Assembly: GCF_027596085.1 (NCBI RefSeq)
Contig: NC_072449.1
Location: 26,363,522-26,427,521 of the forward strand
Source: Anoplopoma fimbria
Lineage: Eukaryota > Chordata > Actinopteri > Perciformes > Anoplopomatidae
DNA: 64,000 bases
Direction of reading: 5' to 3'
Of the stretch, positions 1 through 16,789 are shown in pieces. The first letter of the stretch is position 1. Every line of letters starts with the position of its first letter. The notes under the pieces are model-generated. The model was not told where the DNA came from. It made no database searches and saw nothing but the letters and a program-made list of their open reading frames with translations. The position numbers and the translations under genes are program-made.

Positions 1-1741
1 ACATAACAGTGCTATCTGTTCTCATGACGTCCTGGGTGTGAGGTGAGAAAAAGCCTTCCGAGTCGTCCTTGTGCAGGGCCTGCTCAGCCAGAGCATGTTT
101 ACAGTTGACACTGGCCCGATCCACGCCATATGGAGCCTTAGCGATGACCGACGTCTTTTCTAAATCCATCCTTGGGGGTGGGCGGGGCACCATGATCTTC
201 CCTTGGGTTTTGGCAATCTGACTCACCTCTGTGGCAGATTGAGGTCGTATGACAGTGCCCTTTCTAGTCCGCGAGGAAACAGGACCCGCTCCGGCTCTCG
301 CAGAGCGCTCTCTCCGAGGGACCTTGGGGCCACCGGTCCTGGTGCTGCTCCGCACCACCTTGACCTCGTCTGCTCGTTCTTGGTGCAAGCTGACTTGAAC
401 CCCGACATCTGCCCACGCTTGCTTTGTAAAGTGATAACCAGTGGAGGCTGGAGGGGTCATGCAAGGTCCAGGCTTGGAAGCCCCTGAGACTGTGGTGAGA
501 CTTAGCTGGTGGTCCTCTGAGTTGTTATTGGAGTGACAAAGATTGGAAGACTTGCCTTTCATCTGTCTCATTGTGTTCTTCTCTCTGGCCTCCTTCTCCA
601 CATGTACCTCATCAAACCAACGCAGCTTCTTTTTGACAGCGTTGCTGCCCTCCACACCCTTAGTTTTTGTCCTTGTCAACTCAACGCTATCTCTGATCGC
701 TAAGGCTACTTGTTTTGCAAAAATCAAATGTCCCGAACCAAACCCACGCGCTGTATCTCCTGACATGTATTTGGACGGCTTTTTGAGGATTCCTTTAATG
801 AATCGTACTTCACACACCGAATGAGACTTCCTTACAGAAACAGGCACATTTTGAGCTTCCTCCTCAGGACACTTAAGGCACTTAAGAGTGTCAGACTGAA
901 TGTTCGACAAGCATCCGTGTTGCAACGATGCTGCATTTAGGGGCTTCTCGACTTTGGGGTCTGGGTTTGAAACCTTATTGAGGTTGTTTATGGAAGCACT
1001 AGGCTCTTTCTGTGATGACAGATTGTACGTTTCTTTTCCTGTTTGCTGAAGAGTTCCCTCTCGTGATGCATTATCTGTTGCGCTATCGTTCAAGAAAATA
1101 TTGGGCTTTGGAGGAGGCCAGAACAAAATGTCTTTGCTGTTGCCATTTTGAGCAGGCAAAAGAATTTCTGTTGCTGACGGATGTTTTAATTGTCTGTCAT
1201 CATGGACCCCCTTCTGCCTGAGTCCTAACAGAGCCTCCTGTTTAGGACATGAAGAATCAAGTGCTGTGTTGCCGGGGGCAACTCTGTTTGTAGCGATGAC
1301 GTTGTCACTGGGACTGTTTTGTGAGTTTACCTCAAAGTGCTCTTGGCCTGCACTAACAATTTCACAAGGAGTGAATGAGTTGCAGTTGTGCAGAGCGGGC
1401 TGAGTCTCTGTTTTGGGAGTGAACCCCCATGAAGCTTTGGAAACGTGTATATTATTGTCAGGCCCTTCAGAGTCCGCTTGTTTTTTCTGCTTAGGTTCGT
1501 GCAGTTTTCTTGATTGGGCTAAGTTATCACCAAGAAGCACCGTGGCTGAGAAAGAAGTTAGGTCTGATGGTGGACACAAATCATTTTGCTTTCTCAGTCC
1601 TGGATGGGGCTTCTCTGAGTCAAACAAGAATGACGAATAGGAATACTGGAGATTTTTTGTGCTGTGGTTGTGGTCCTCATTCTGTAAACTGTCCTTACTT
1701 GAAAGGCTTTCGGAATTGCAGCAATCTGACAGCTGGCTGTC
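1..1741 (-). CDS. cep126: cep126 large exon 6 (partial)
   Basis: The frame is open without a stop from the acceptor ATTTCAG at 1742 to the window edge, about 580 codons beginning DSQLSDCCNSES. Composition is hydrophilic and Ser/Lys/Asn-rich. KGILKKPSKYMSGD and LRWFDEVHVEKEAREK look structured; the rest is probably disordered. The exon continues left of position 1. Confidence 0.85.
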
Positions 1742-4700
1742 CTGAAATATGGAAGCAGAAATGAGTTGATGAATAGAAAATAATAATGTGATTTACATGC
1801 TCCAAATACACTCAATACAGGGGGGAAATACAGATCTAAAATAAAAGTTGTTTTTGCTTAAGGGTGGAAAACAGAAATTGAAATTTTAGGTCAGCATCAA
1901 CAAAGCTGAGATAGTTAAGCAGTGGCAAGGGAGTAGCTTCACTGTTAAATGTTTAAAGTGACATATTTTTCTTTTTTGCCACGTTGAAGATGTAATGTTA
2001 AAATCTGCTTTTGCTAGCATTTCCAAACAGCACACATGGAATGATAAATGAGGAAGTACAATTCTATAAACTGGACATATCTGTGAACCAGGTGTGTTGG
2101 GATTTACTCCTCTTTGGAGTGGTACTGGATCAGTACAATCCAATAATAAACAGGATATTGCAGATATCAGACTCGTTCAAGTATATCAAATCAAGTCCTA
2201 CAGAAAAAAAAAAAAAAAAGAATCTCTGGTACAGATAATAACACTTTTTAAACAGGAATTCACACACACAGATTTCAAAAGAGGATGGGTGCTGAAGCCA
2301 GTGGCAGCCAAAAGGGGTGTGTCTGGTGCAGGAAAGGGATTGTGTCACACTGTTGCCCCCTAGAGGTCTACTTTGGTAGAGTGAGATACAAAAAAACAGG
2401 CATTTGAATTGCCCAAGATGGAAGCCAATAACAAAGACGTCTTGATGAATTGTTTTCTGATTATAGCACTTCTAAGTAATCGTTTAGCAGCATACAACGG
2501 TCACTCCAATGATGTAAAATATTTTGTCATTTAAACTTTTTAAACCAGGTAAAATAAATAGTGTTATGGTGACCTGCCAAGACGGCAGCACTGAAAGCAT
2601 GTCCATTTCATACACACAATATGAAAAGAGTGGGTTATGTGTGTTCGAGACAAAGCAGCATCTTACAACAAATTCCACTACATTAAAAAAAAACAATAAC
2701 CAGGGGTTAAATAACACTTTGTTTCCTGCAAATTCACATGAAACACACAACATACCTGAGGACTGTGATCGTGTTGCTTCTCTTGTGTCTTTTCAGTTTG
2801 TTGACTGCTCTTAAAGCAAGTCATGCTCTGCTCCTGGAGCAGTTTACTGTAGGCCTCCACAGCAGAAAGTGCCTGGCGGTGGGAAGATTTAGAAACCGTG
2901 GGCGGCTTAGGCGAGGGAGTAGAGCTTCTATTAAAAAAAAGACAGAACACTATGAACACAACTTGTGACAAACTCAGCCACTAAAAAATGGTTACACAAA
3001 TCAAAGGAAAAATGACAAATCAAAAGTTATGAAGATAAATGGCACCAGAATTTGAGTAAATTAGGTTTTGCGCCAAAAGCAGTGACTGGGCTATTAAGCG
3101 TGTAGGATACCTGATAATGTTATAGTTGCTGGACAAGAAAGAGGACTGCTGGGTGAATGAACTCGAGGAGCCTTGAATTTGATTGAGCGCATCTTCAATA
3201 TTTGGGACATTTCTTCTAAAAGCTAGAACACAGTAAAGGAAAGCATACAAACAAAGTGAAAAGTGTTACGACTGTTGGAGTGTTATTTTTCAGCTCTAGA
3301 AGGCATATGTTAGATAAGTCACTAACATTGTCTGCGTCTCTGAGAAGGAGGTAAATGGGCTCTTTGGAAGCGCTCAGTTGCATCCTGTACTCGCTGCCTG
3401 CGTTGCTTCAGGATGTTCTCTATCAGCTGTTGCTCCTGCACGTCCCGCTGCTTCTGTCTTTCCTCCAGAGCCCTGAGCCATGAAAAAGAGCAGCGCATGA
3501 AGCCGAGGTCAATTGATTCAATGCGGACCGGCCACGTTTTAGATACAGAAACCCGAGTACGTTCATCAAGATATATTTCAACACAGTCATCAATAAATTA
3601 GAGCTTCTACTAAAGACTGGGTTCACAGAAGAAGCCAATAAGAATATCAGGTCAATCAAGTTCAGCAATAATGCTTTTTTTAAATAAGCAAAAATGGTAA
3701 TCACTGTTAACTAGAGCAGTGTACATTTTTAAACAATGTTGAGAATCAGAATAAAAAGTAGCTCACCCTTTTAGTTAACACGTTCCTGTTGTATTAAAAA
3801 AATAACTGAATATTTATTATCTTTTATTTTTATCTAATATTTTTATTTATAAGTTTTTAAGTAATAATAATTTGGAATTTAATTTGAGACAAACAAAACC
3901 ATGCACATTGAAGAGCTGTTACTTTAGTCCATATAATTTAAATATGAAAAATAATTGTTACATTGGAATGAAAGGAAGCAAGCAAATATCGCCATTACTT
4001 TAATTCACAATCAAAATAGTTTCATTGGTTTGGTGCAAGAATTGATCTTCAATTTAAAGTCAAGGTTTTCTGTTCTGCTTCAAAATAAATAAAGTTGTAC
4101 AAAAAATGTATGTATGTATTTTGATAACCAGCACACTGATGCTGGTTATCAAAATATAAAAAAATAATACTTTGCATTTCATATTGATTTCTAATTTCTA
4201 ATAGTCTGTAACAGTTTGATCAGTGCATACAGTATCATTCATGACCGTTTTGTGTTACACATTGTTTTATAAGGTAAAACAAAAACAAGAACAATTTCAT
4301 AATGTTAAAGGGATAGCGTGTCCCCTCTATTTAACTATTTTTTACAGATATGCGTTATTATTAGTAGTATTTTGAAGGTTTACCCACATTCATTTTAAGG
4401 AATAATGATCACCTGCCTCTGTGAAACCAAAATCTTCCTCGGACACTAGACAATAAATCTGACCTCCACCTACGTCTGTCCTTGCATAAACCTACTCTTT
4501 CAAGCTCTTAGTTAAAAACAGCAACACTCACTTTTAGCCCTTGCTGATAAACCCAAATTTAGAAGTTATTTATACCTGTAAGGTACTTGATCCCCTAGCG
4601 GTGCTGAACAGCTTTAGTTGTCAGAGAGGTGACACTTCAGTCAGTGCTCTGGCCCAGTGTTAACCTCTGGGCCAACAGATCTATTTCCAGGTCTAGACTG

Positions 4701-5592
4701 TAAAATCCTGTCAACACCAGAACCATAAGCTGCTGTCTAGGAGGTGCATACAGTACACCAGCAAAGCAGCATGTGCTTCCAGGAAGAAAGGGAAGATACT
4801 GCTTTTGAATTACAAAGCACCGGCGCTCTGGGCAGTTTTGGGCTGCAGACTGAGATGACAGAAAACTAAAAACAACAATGCATAATTTATATAAACTAAA
4901 ACTGACCTCCTGCGTCGGTTGGTGTCCAGGGAGAACTTGCGAGCCCGGGATCTGCATAACTTCTGCTCCTCAACCAAAAGTTGTCTCTCACCTTCGAGGC
5001 CTCCATCGGCTCCCAGCCTGAAATTTCTGGAAGTGAGCAGCTAAGGAGAGCAGTTTTAAATGGCAGAGAGAAGATACCTACATGTAACGTTAACCTTTGA
5101 CCTGAGAGCATGAAAACTGATTGACTTTGTGTTTTCATGAATCATAAAGGCTGGTTGACAGCGTTGGAAAGTAACTAAGTACATTTACAATTTTGAGCTT
5201 CTCATACTTAAATTGAGTATTTCCATCTTATGCTATACTTCTGCTCCACTACATTTCAAAGGGAAAATATAGTTGCATACTTTTTAATCCACTGCATATA
5301 TGTGACTTACTAGTACGTTTCCAGATTCAGGTAATAAATACAATAAAATATAATCAACAAATAAATTATTAATCATTATTATGGTAAATGATAAGACCTT
5401 ATTGATCCCTTGATGCAATTCACAAGCCCCCAGGCAGTATATAATAATAAATAAGCCCCACCTTTACTAGCTGAAAAATACATGTAACATTAATGCATCA
5501 ACAATTATAAATTAATAGCCAAATATTATATACATTATTATGCAACGGACCATTCTGCATACTAAGCATTTTACTTTTAGTACTTTAAGTAG

Positions 5593-5638
<46 letters not shown>

Positions 5639-6426
5639 AAACAAGTATTACGTACCATTTTGATTGCAGAACTCTTACGTTACTTGTAACACAGTATTTC
5701 TACACTACGTTACTGTGATATTGATACTTTTACTTAGTTTCTCTACATGACACATGACACATGACAATAAAAACACTGTGCAATAATAGTTAAAATAGTT
5801 TTTTTCTGTCTGTAAATATTATATTTCAGTTATTGTGTTTTTCTACTGTTTTTATTGCTTATTTATAATACTTTTTATTTTTTTATTTTTATCTTGTCTT
5901 TCTTCTACTATGTCTCTTGTGTGCACTTTAACTCTCTGCTGCTGTAAGCCTGCACATTTCCCTAATAAAGGATTATCTTATCTTATCTTATCTAGTTTCT
6001 CTACATGACACATGACAATAAAAACACTGTGCAATAATAGTTAAAATAGTTTTTTTCTGTCTGTAAATATTATATTTCAGTTATTGTGTTTTTCTACTGT
6101 TTTTATTGCTTATTTATAATACTTGTTTTTTTAATTTTTTTATTTTTTATCTTGTCTTTCTTCTACTATGTCTCTTGTGTGCAAACTCTCTGCTGCTGTA
6201 AGCCTGCACATTTCCCTAATAAAGGATTATCTTATCTCTTATCTTATCTCATCTAGTTTCTCTACATGAACACAGGTGCAACCAGCTGAGTTACACGTTT
6301 AAAAAGACAAATAACTTTACGTTAGTACCGTAAAGGACGTGAATAGGATACGAGTGGTAGAAGAAGGTGCCCTGAACATCTTGCATCCTCCGAGGCAGCC
6401 TGTCCTTGTTGACACCGGGCAGACAT
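1..6426 (-). CDS. cep126: cep126, centrosomal protein 126 (3' end outside window)
   Basis: Six minus-strand coding exons join in frame: 6426-6329, 5017-4907, 3472-3327, 3222-3111, 2927-2756 and 1741-1 (continuing past the window edge). They give 213 codons before the large exon and about 580 inside it. The N-terminal part is a basic, Gln/Glu/Arg-rich coiled coil (GERQLLVEEQKLCRSRARKF, then ALEERQKQRD, then RFQRAHLPPSQRR and PNIEDALNQIQG). This matches what I recall of human CEP126 (EERQILLQQQKICRNRARK, FQRAHVPLSQRR, PLEEALKQIQ). CEP126 is a centrosome, midbody and cilium-base protein that organises microtubules. The large last exon is low-complexity, Ser/Lys-rich and probably disordered, with one more conserved-looking segment (KGILKKPSKYMSGD). 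The ATG at 6426-6424 is the only start that keeps the frame into exon 2. Identity is strong from sequence and synteny. Confidence 0.88.
1742..2755 (-). other. cep126 intron 5
   Basis: AT-rich intron with poly-A/T runs, for example 2203-2219. No other coding signal was seen. A short segment near 2352-2363 resembles a CTCF core with one mismatch on the minus strand. Confidence 0.6.
2756..2927 (-). CDS. cep126: cep126 coding exon 5
   Basis: Encodes SSTPSPKPPTVSKSSHRQ and ALSAVEAYSKLLQEQ, ending HDHSPQ. The acceptor is AATAG after a long T-tract and the donor GTATGT. It begins with the last base of a split Arg codon and ends on a codon boundary. Confidence 0.87.
3111..3222 (-). CDS. cep126: cep126 coding exon 4
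   Basis: Encodes FRRNVPNIEDALNQIQG followed by a Ser-rich stretch. The acceptor is TTCTAG and the donor GTATCC. NIEDALNQIQ aligns with LEEALKQIQ of human CEP126 as recalled. Confidence 0.9.
3327..3472 (-). CDS. cep126: cep126 coding exon 3
   Basis: Encodes ALEERQKQRD, a Gln-rich helix, then RFQRAHLPPSQRR. The donor is GTTAGT. Only that site restores phase with the next exon. Confidence 0.9.
3473..4906 (-). other. cep126 intron 3, with a perfect hairpin
   Basis: AT-rich intron of about 1.4 kb. It holds a perfect 17-bp inverted repeat with a 6-base loop at 4117-4156. No coding signal was seen. Confidence 0.6.
4117..4156. repeat. Perfect hairpin, 17-bp arms, 6-nt loop
   Basis: The left arm 4117-4133 (tattttgataaccagca) is the exact reverse complement of 4140-4156. 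The arms are too short for a typical pre-miRNA. Confidence 0.85.
4907..5017 (-). CDS. cep126: cep126 coding exon 2
   Basis: Acceptor TTTCAG precedes 5017 and donor GTCAGT follows 4907. Encodes GERQLLVEEQKLCRSRARKF, the first part of the conserved N-terminal coiled coil. It begins with one base and ends with two bases of split codons. Confidence 0.87.
5597..5635. repeat. (TA)n microsatellite
   Basis: About 19 TA units in cep126 intron 1. Confidence 0.95.
5735..6270. repeat. Tandem duplication ending in a LINE-like TTATC tail
   Basis: A unit of about 258-260 bp starting tagtttctctacatgaca occurs at 5735 and 5993, and begins a third time at 6253. Each full unit ends with ccctaataaaggattatctt plus TTATC repeats, like the 3' end of teleost non-LTR retrotransposons. 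The two copies are nearly identical; the differences are an extra CACATGA in copy 1 and small indels near the AT-rich part. Confidence 0.8.
6329..6426 (-). CDS. cep126: cep126 coding exon 1
   Basis: Starts at ATG 6426-6424 and encodes 32 codons plus two bases (MSARCQQGQAASEDA...). Donor GTACTA follows at 6328. The other ATG in this stretch, in the MQDVQG frame, runs into a stop after splicing, so it was not chosen. Confidence 0.7.
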
Positions 6427-6733
6427 GCAGGTCCAGACAGCTGATCCGGGTCCTTTGTAGGCTGACGTCACTTGCTGCGTTCAAACTCCTTCAACCTTTC
6501 TCAGTCCGAAGACCGACATGCAAAGGAACCGCTTGAACCCACATAGCAGCGACTTCTCCTGGAGAATGAGAGCCCCTTACGTGCTTTTAAAAGAAGTCAA
6601 AAACAACACGACCGAGTTGTGACTTTTCTAGCTGCTTCATCTGAGTCCGTCTGTGTACGCTCGTCCCTCCATGATAGCAACCGAGGACGCACTTCCTTGA
6701 CAACGGGGACGGCGGTGGTAATACCCGGCATGG

Positions 6734-6745
6734 CCAGCAGGGGGC
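6734..6745 (+). promoter_or_regulatory. CTCF-like core motif
   Basis: ccagcagggggc matches the 12-base vertebrate CTCF core CCASYAGRKGGC at every position, flanked by tgg upstream and ccgg downstream. It lies between the divergent cep126 and trpc6 promoters. Binding is inferred from the motif only. Confidence 0.5.
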
Positions 6746-6933
6746 CCGGGGTTAAGACGTGCATGGTTGCCTTCAGGTACTCCTGCTAGTGTCGTTAAAT
6801 ACAGCTACATATCGACAGCAGATATACATTAACAAAAAATAAATGGGTGAAGTTAGATAGTCAAGAGGACAGAGACAAAGAGTGGTGCATTTAGTTTCAG
6901 ACAGATGTATTCTTTATTTTTAAAGAGGTCAAG

Positions 6934-6934
<1 letters not shown>

Positions 6935-7018
<84 letters not shown>
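6935..7018. repeat. (TG)42 microsatellite
   Basis: Uninterrupted TG dinucleotide, 84 bp. Confidence 0.97.
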
Positions 7019-7019
<1 letters not shown>

Positions 7020-7335
7020 TAGGAGGCTACATCTTAATATGTAATGTCTGTTTTATGACTGTTTTCATTCACTTAGATATAGCCTAATAATCTACGTCAC
7101 GGATGATTGTTACATAAAAACAATATGTTAGTATTAAAACATTTACATGACCTCTTCTGTATGTAAATCGGCAAATAAAATGTACCCTCCTGTTAAACAA
7201 TTGAGATCAGCAAGGCCTTATGTATGTCAAATAACATATCTGAAAGATTTAAAGTTTCAACATGTTTCCAGCCGTGACCTCTAACTATCTACATGCGTAT
7301 TCAAATATACATATATATATATATATTATTATTAT

Positions 7336-7382
7336 ATTCCTTTATTGATCCCCATGGGGAAATTCAAGTGTTGCAGCAGCTC
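7336..7382 (-). mobile_element. LINE-like 3' end fragment
   Basis: tttattgatccccatgggga and the next bases, read on the minus strand, give the tttccccatggggatcaata type of 3' end seen in many teleost retroposons. Only the tail remains. The family name is not certain. Confidence 0.5.
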
Positions 7383-7753
7383 AACTACACAGACACAGAC
7401 AATAAATAAACATACTATACAACTACACAGACAATAAATACACATACTAGACAATAAATACACATACTATACAACACACAGACAATAAATACACATACTA
7501 AAATAATACAATACACATAATAAATACTATACAACTACACAGACAATAAATACTATACAACTACACAGACAATAAATACACATACTATACAACTACACAG
7601 ACAATAAATACACATACTATACAACTACACAGACAATAAATACACATACTATACAACTACACAGACAATAAATACACATACTATACAACTACACAAACAA
7701 TAAATACACATACTATACACAGACACAGACAATAAATACACATACTATACAAC
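7383..7753. repeat. 32-bp minisatellite
   Basis: Tandem copies of a 32-base unit built from acaataaatacacatacta plus tacaactacacag. Seven or more copies are recognisable. The outer ones are truncated or rearranged; the central ones, about 7560-7690, are nearly identical. Confidence 0.85.
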
Positions 7754-8406
7754 AAAATAAAGATAGAAATAGAAATATATATATATATTTGGGGAACTAT
7801 GGACTATTGACACTTTTGTAATCATTTTATCTTCACATAGTCATTATTGTTTCTGCATAACTTATATCTGCTCGGGCATAATGCCTCTCATGAAATATAA
7901 AAGTGTGTGGTTATTGCCTGTTACATCTGATGGCACCATGAGGTAAGAGGATTTAGGGAAACCTTTCTCTCAGATTGTTCATGCTGTTATGTAGATGGGG
8001 TTACTCCATTAAATAATCTAGGCATAATCTTGTGCTCTTTCCTGCAGCTTGCACACGGTACTTATAGTTTGTAATTAAACAATCTCTTAATCTCCTGCTT
8101 CAAATTGTGTCAGAGCATTTCTGCTGAGCTTCAATCCTATATTGGTTTGACAAAGGGCTTTAATATATTGGGGGTTTTTTTTGTGAGCTAATCGGTCACA
8201 TTTGTTGAAAGTTAAGGAAATTAAACTGAAATATAACCAAGTTATCTAATCTCCAAAACAGAGACCATATGTGTTCGACAAAAAAACCTTATATTCTACG
8301 TTTAAACACTAGGAATCCGCCCACTGGACGCAGAGGCAGCACCGGCAGCATCAGGACCGCAGGTGGGACGCAGGGAACCGTCAGTCAGACAGGTGGTCAA
8401 GAGGCT

Positions 8407-8418
8407 GATAAATAAAGG
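8407..8418 (+). promoter_or_regulatory. TATA-like box for trpc6
   Basis: gataaataaagg lies about 95 bp before a strong splice donor at 8512. It would place transcription start near 8440. Inferred from position only. Confidence 0.3.
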
Positions 8419-8439
8419 AGCTGCAGCTGGACGTTCAGA

Positions 8440-8511
8440 GACGCAGTTACAGGAGTTCTGCGACTAAATGAAGTGAAAGTGAAGTTATTTGGCGCATCAG
8501 TCTTTTGTGAG
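8440..8511 (+). other. trpc6: Probable trpc6 5' UTR exon
   Basis: The sequence ends at a strong donor (GAG|GTGAGT). Joined to the acceptor at 10544, the reading frame upstream of the trpc6 ATG meets an in-frame TGA at 8480-8482 with no ATG after it. The exon would therefore be non-coding and translation would begin at 10567. The 5' boundary is a guess. Confidence 0.4.
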
Positions 8512-9389
8512 GTGAGTAGAGCATCCTGTTAGACTTTTTTTTTAATTCCGATTTGACACCGATACTGAAATCGGTGCCCCCATTTCAAACAGTCAATTGA
8601 AATGCGTCGGTGTTTGCTAAAGCGTTTACAGAAAAAAGCCTCAGGCCCATGACATTTATCAAAAACAACAGCAGTATGACTCTCATCCTGCAGCGTCCCG
8701 TTTTTACAAATCTCCTAATGTGCTTGTCCTTAAATATGCAAATGCACACTGCTCAACGTAAATTGCTGAATATTTTTCATCATTATAGTAGTATTGTTAC
8801 TGCAAGTGTTGTACTCTATCGTGCCACAGCATTTTCTTTTTTTTTTGCTTTTTCATCTGGTATGATGAAGAAGAGCAGCAGAACAAAAACAACAATGCAT
8901 TCTCAGAAATCCAGGCAGGTAAATCCACATGGAGCAGCTGCCTATGCCATTTCAGAAGGCAAACAAACACAAAAACTATGTTATTTATCCATTTTATTTG
9001 GGATTGTCACACCTTCCCTGGCAGAACAGCATGACAGTTTTTATTTTATCTTGTCTCACCTGATATAAACTAGATGCCAAAGAGGAATACTCGCTGTATT
9101 AGAACTTTCTGTATATACTGTGTGCGCCCATCAGATCGCTCAGTTATCTAAAATCTTATTAACACTAATTAGGACTGAATGAAGGGAAGTTGTCATCGTC
9201 TATCATCATCTGCGCTGAATTTGCTCCTTAGATAACCATGTTATTCAAATTAATTTACTGAACAGAAAGTAGATTTACTTGTTTGGCAATGACGCAAAAA
9301 CATATATATTATTATTAGAGATGGTCACTGTTGTCGTATCAGTAAATAAAGTTTGCCACTGAGCACTTGATGACATTGAATTATACATG

Positions 9390-9443
9390 ATAGTTGACCA
9401 AATACAATTTTTATTATAAAATAAAATGTATCTGGTCAACTAT
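9390..9443. repeat. Inverted repeat, 17-bp arms
   Basis: atagttgaccaaataca at 9390-9406 pairs with 9427-9443 with one mismatch around a 20-base AT-rich loop. It could be a tiny remnant of a foldback element. Confidence 0.75.
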
Positions 9444-9674
9444 CCTGCAGAGGCTGAGTGGATGGACAGTTCCAGGCCATGAAATGAAGAAGAGCAGATG
9501 ATGCGTCCGTGGGTGGTGTCACACATGTAGTGTGAGTTATAATTCAGCCGAGACCAGCTGTCCATTGCACACTGTTGCCCATTCACTGCTTAGGTCATTG
9601 CTGTCTTATTCCCAAGGCCTTTTCTTGAAGCAATAGATGGAGCTGATGTTATTTAACCTAAACCAATAGACTAA

Positions 9675-10392
9675 TTAAAGGGGACATATCATGAAAAAGT
9701 CCCTTTTTCAGAGTTTGTCCACATAGTATTGGGGATCTCTAGTGCCAACAAACTGACAAACTCAAATAAGACAACCCAGGCAGGTTTTCTTTTGGTTGCA
9801 GAAAACATGTGATTCCTACAACTTCATGTGTCACTGCAGGCTCATTAGGATATACCGCCCACAGCTTGAATACTATTTTTACAAAGGTCAAGGAGACCTA
9901 ATGCCTCGTGTGATTGGTGTACAACACATGCGCAGTAAAATCCTGTCTGCACTTACCCAAAGGTTCACTTTCAGGCACACAAGAGTACCCCAAAAGTCAT
10001 GTCTATATTCTGTCAAGCTGAGCTCAACCAAAGAGCACCTGAGCGGTCACCATCCCTTATTCATAGCGCCACCTTCTGTAACCCTCCGACAACGCAGCTA
10101 CAGTCAGCTCAACATCTTGTCCCAGCCTTTATTTAATAGGCCTTGTACAAATGTGCGCAGTATTTTTGCATTTTTCTTACAGGCCAATCAGAGCATACTA
10201 GGGTTTTTGGGATTGGGATTTAAAGAGACAGGCGCTGAAACTGAGCAGATCAGACAGATGTTGAATACGGGTATATTCAGACAGACAGTATGATTATTTT
10301 TTTTTTCGAACATTAGAACATGCAAACATGTTTTAGCAGAAAACCAAAACACATGAATGAACCAGAAATTTGCATGATATGTCCCCTTTAAA
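9675..10392. mobile_element. TTAA-flanked MITE, about 718 bp
   Basis: The left end ttaaaggggacatatcatg at 9675 is mirrored by catgatatgtcccctttaa ending at 10392. The TTAA at both ends suggests a piggyBac-type target duplication. The internal 165-codon open frame shows no transposase motif, so the copy is non-autonomous. Class assignment rests only on the TTAA and terminal repeats. Confidence 0.75.
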
Positions 10393-10566
10393 GTAATGTG
10401 TCTGCTTAGTAAGAAACTAATAGTAAATCCTACTTATCCAGAACTTTGTGTGATTTGGATTTGAGAGGGAAATTTGAGTATTTTGTTATACATAATTACA
10501 TTAACACAGATAAGGTCATCAGCCATATCTTAACCTGTGTTTAGGTGGAGGAATGAAGGTAGAGCC

Positions 10567-16396
<5,830 letters not shown>

Positions 16397-16759
16397 CTGA
16401 TGAAAATTGTTATTCTTTATTTTAAATAAGGAAATAGTTGACATTCTTGATTTTGTTTCCCCCACTGAGTGTGAATGTATCCACCTTTGAGAAGGGAATT
16501 AATGGAATTATCTTTGTCCCTTTCCCTTTATCTCTACAGTTAATCACATGGTGGCACTAATGGATTTCTTTTCTTGTTACACAAGTATGCACTAATGACT
16601 GCTAACATATGATTGTGCTGCCTGTTACCAGCTGTTTATGTGCTTTGATTTGGATGCGATGTTTTTCCATCTGGAATAGAAAAGCCGTACAGATAAATAT
16701 AAAAGAAAAAGGAGCATATGTTTGGTTGTGTCAGGTTCATGAGTCAGACGTTACATACA

Positions 16760-16769
16760 AATAAATAAA
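16760..16769 (+). promoter_or_regulatory. trpc6: trpc6 poly(A) signals
   Basis: Two overlapping AATAAA hexamers lie 364-370 bp after the trpc6 stop codon. Confidence 0.6.
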
Positions 16770-16789
16770 GGCTTGTAGATAATTACTGC

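Larger units (their letters stand above)
6427..8400. other. Divergent intergenic region, cep126 to trpc6
   Basis: About 2 kb between two genes that start away from each other. The first 350 bp left of the cep126 ATG is relatively GC-rich, has CpGs and one gacgtca, and is the likely cep126 promoter and 5' UTR. The rest is a CTCF-like motif, a GT microsatellite, a LINE-like tail and a minisatellite. No angptl5-like coding sequence was found here. Confidence 0.65.
8620..10544 (+). other. trpc6 intron 1, repeat-bearing
   Basis: Contains a short hairpin at 9390-9443 and a TTAA-flanked inverted-repeat element at 9675-10392. The 152-aa and 165-aa open frames here have no recognisable domain. Confidence 0.5.

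Noticed and set aside
6766..6780. X-box-like gttgccttcaggtac near the cep126 promoter
   Set aside because: Half the RFX motif fits, but the second half differs from RGYAAC. Too weak to call.
8610..9068. 152-aa plus-strand open frame
   Set aside because: No domain, no splice context, low-complexity Phe/Ser stretches. It lies in trpc6 intron 1.
9796..10293. 165-aa open frame within the TTAA element
   Set aside because: No DDE/DDD transposase motif and no known domain. Probably chance in a non-autonomous element.
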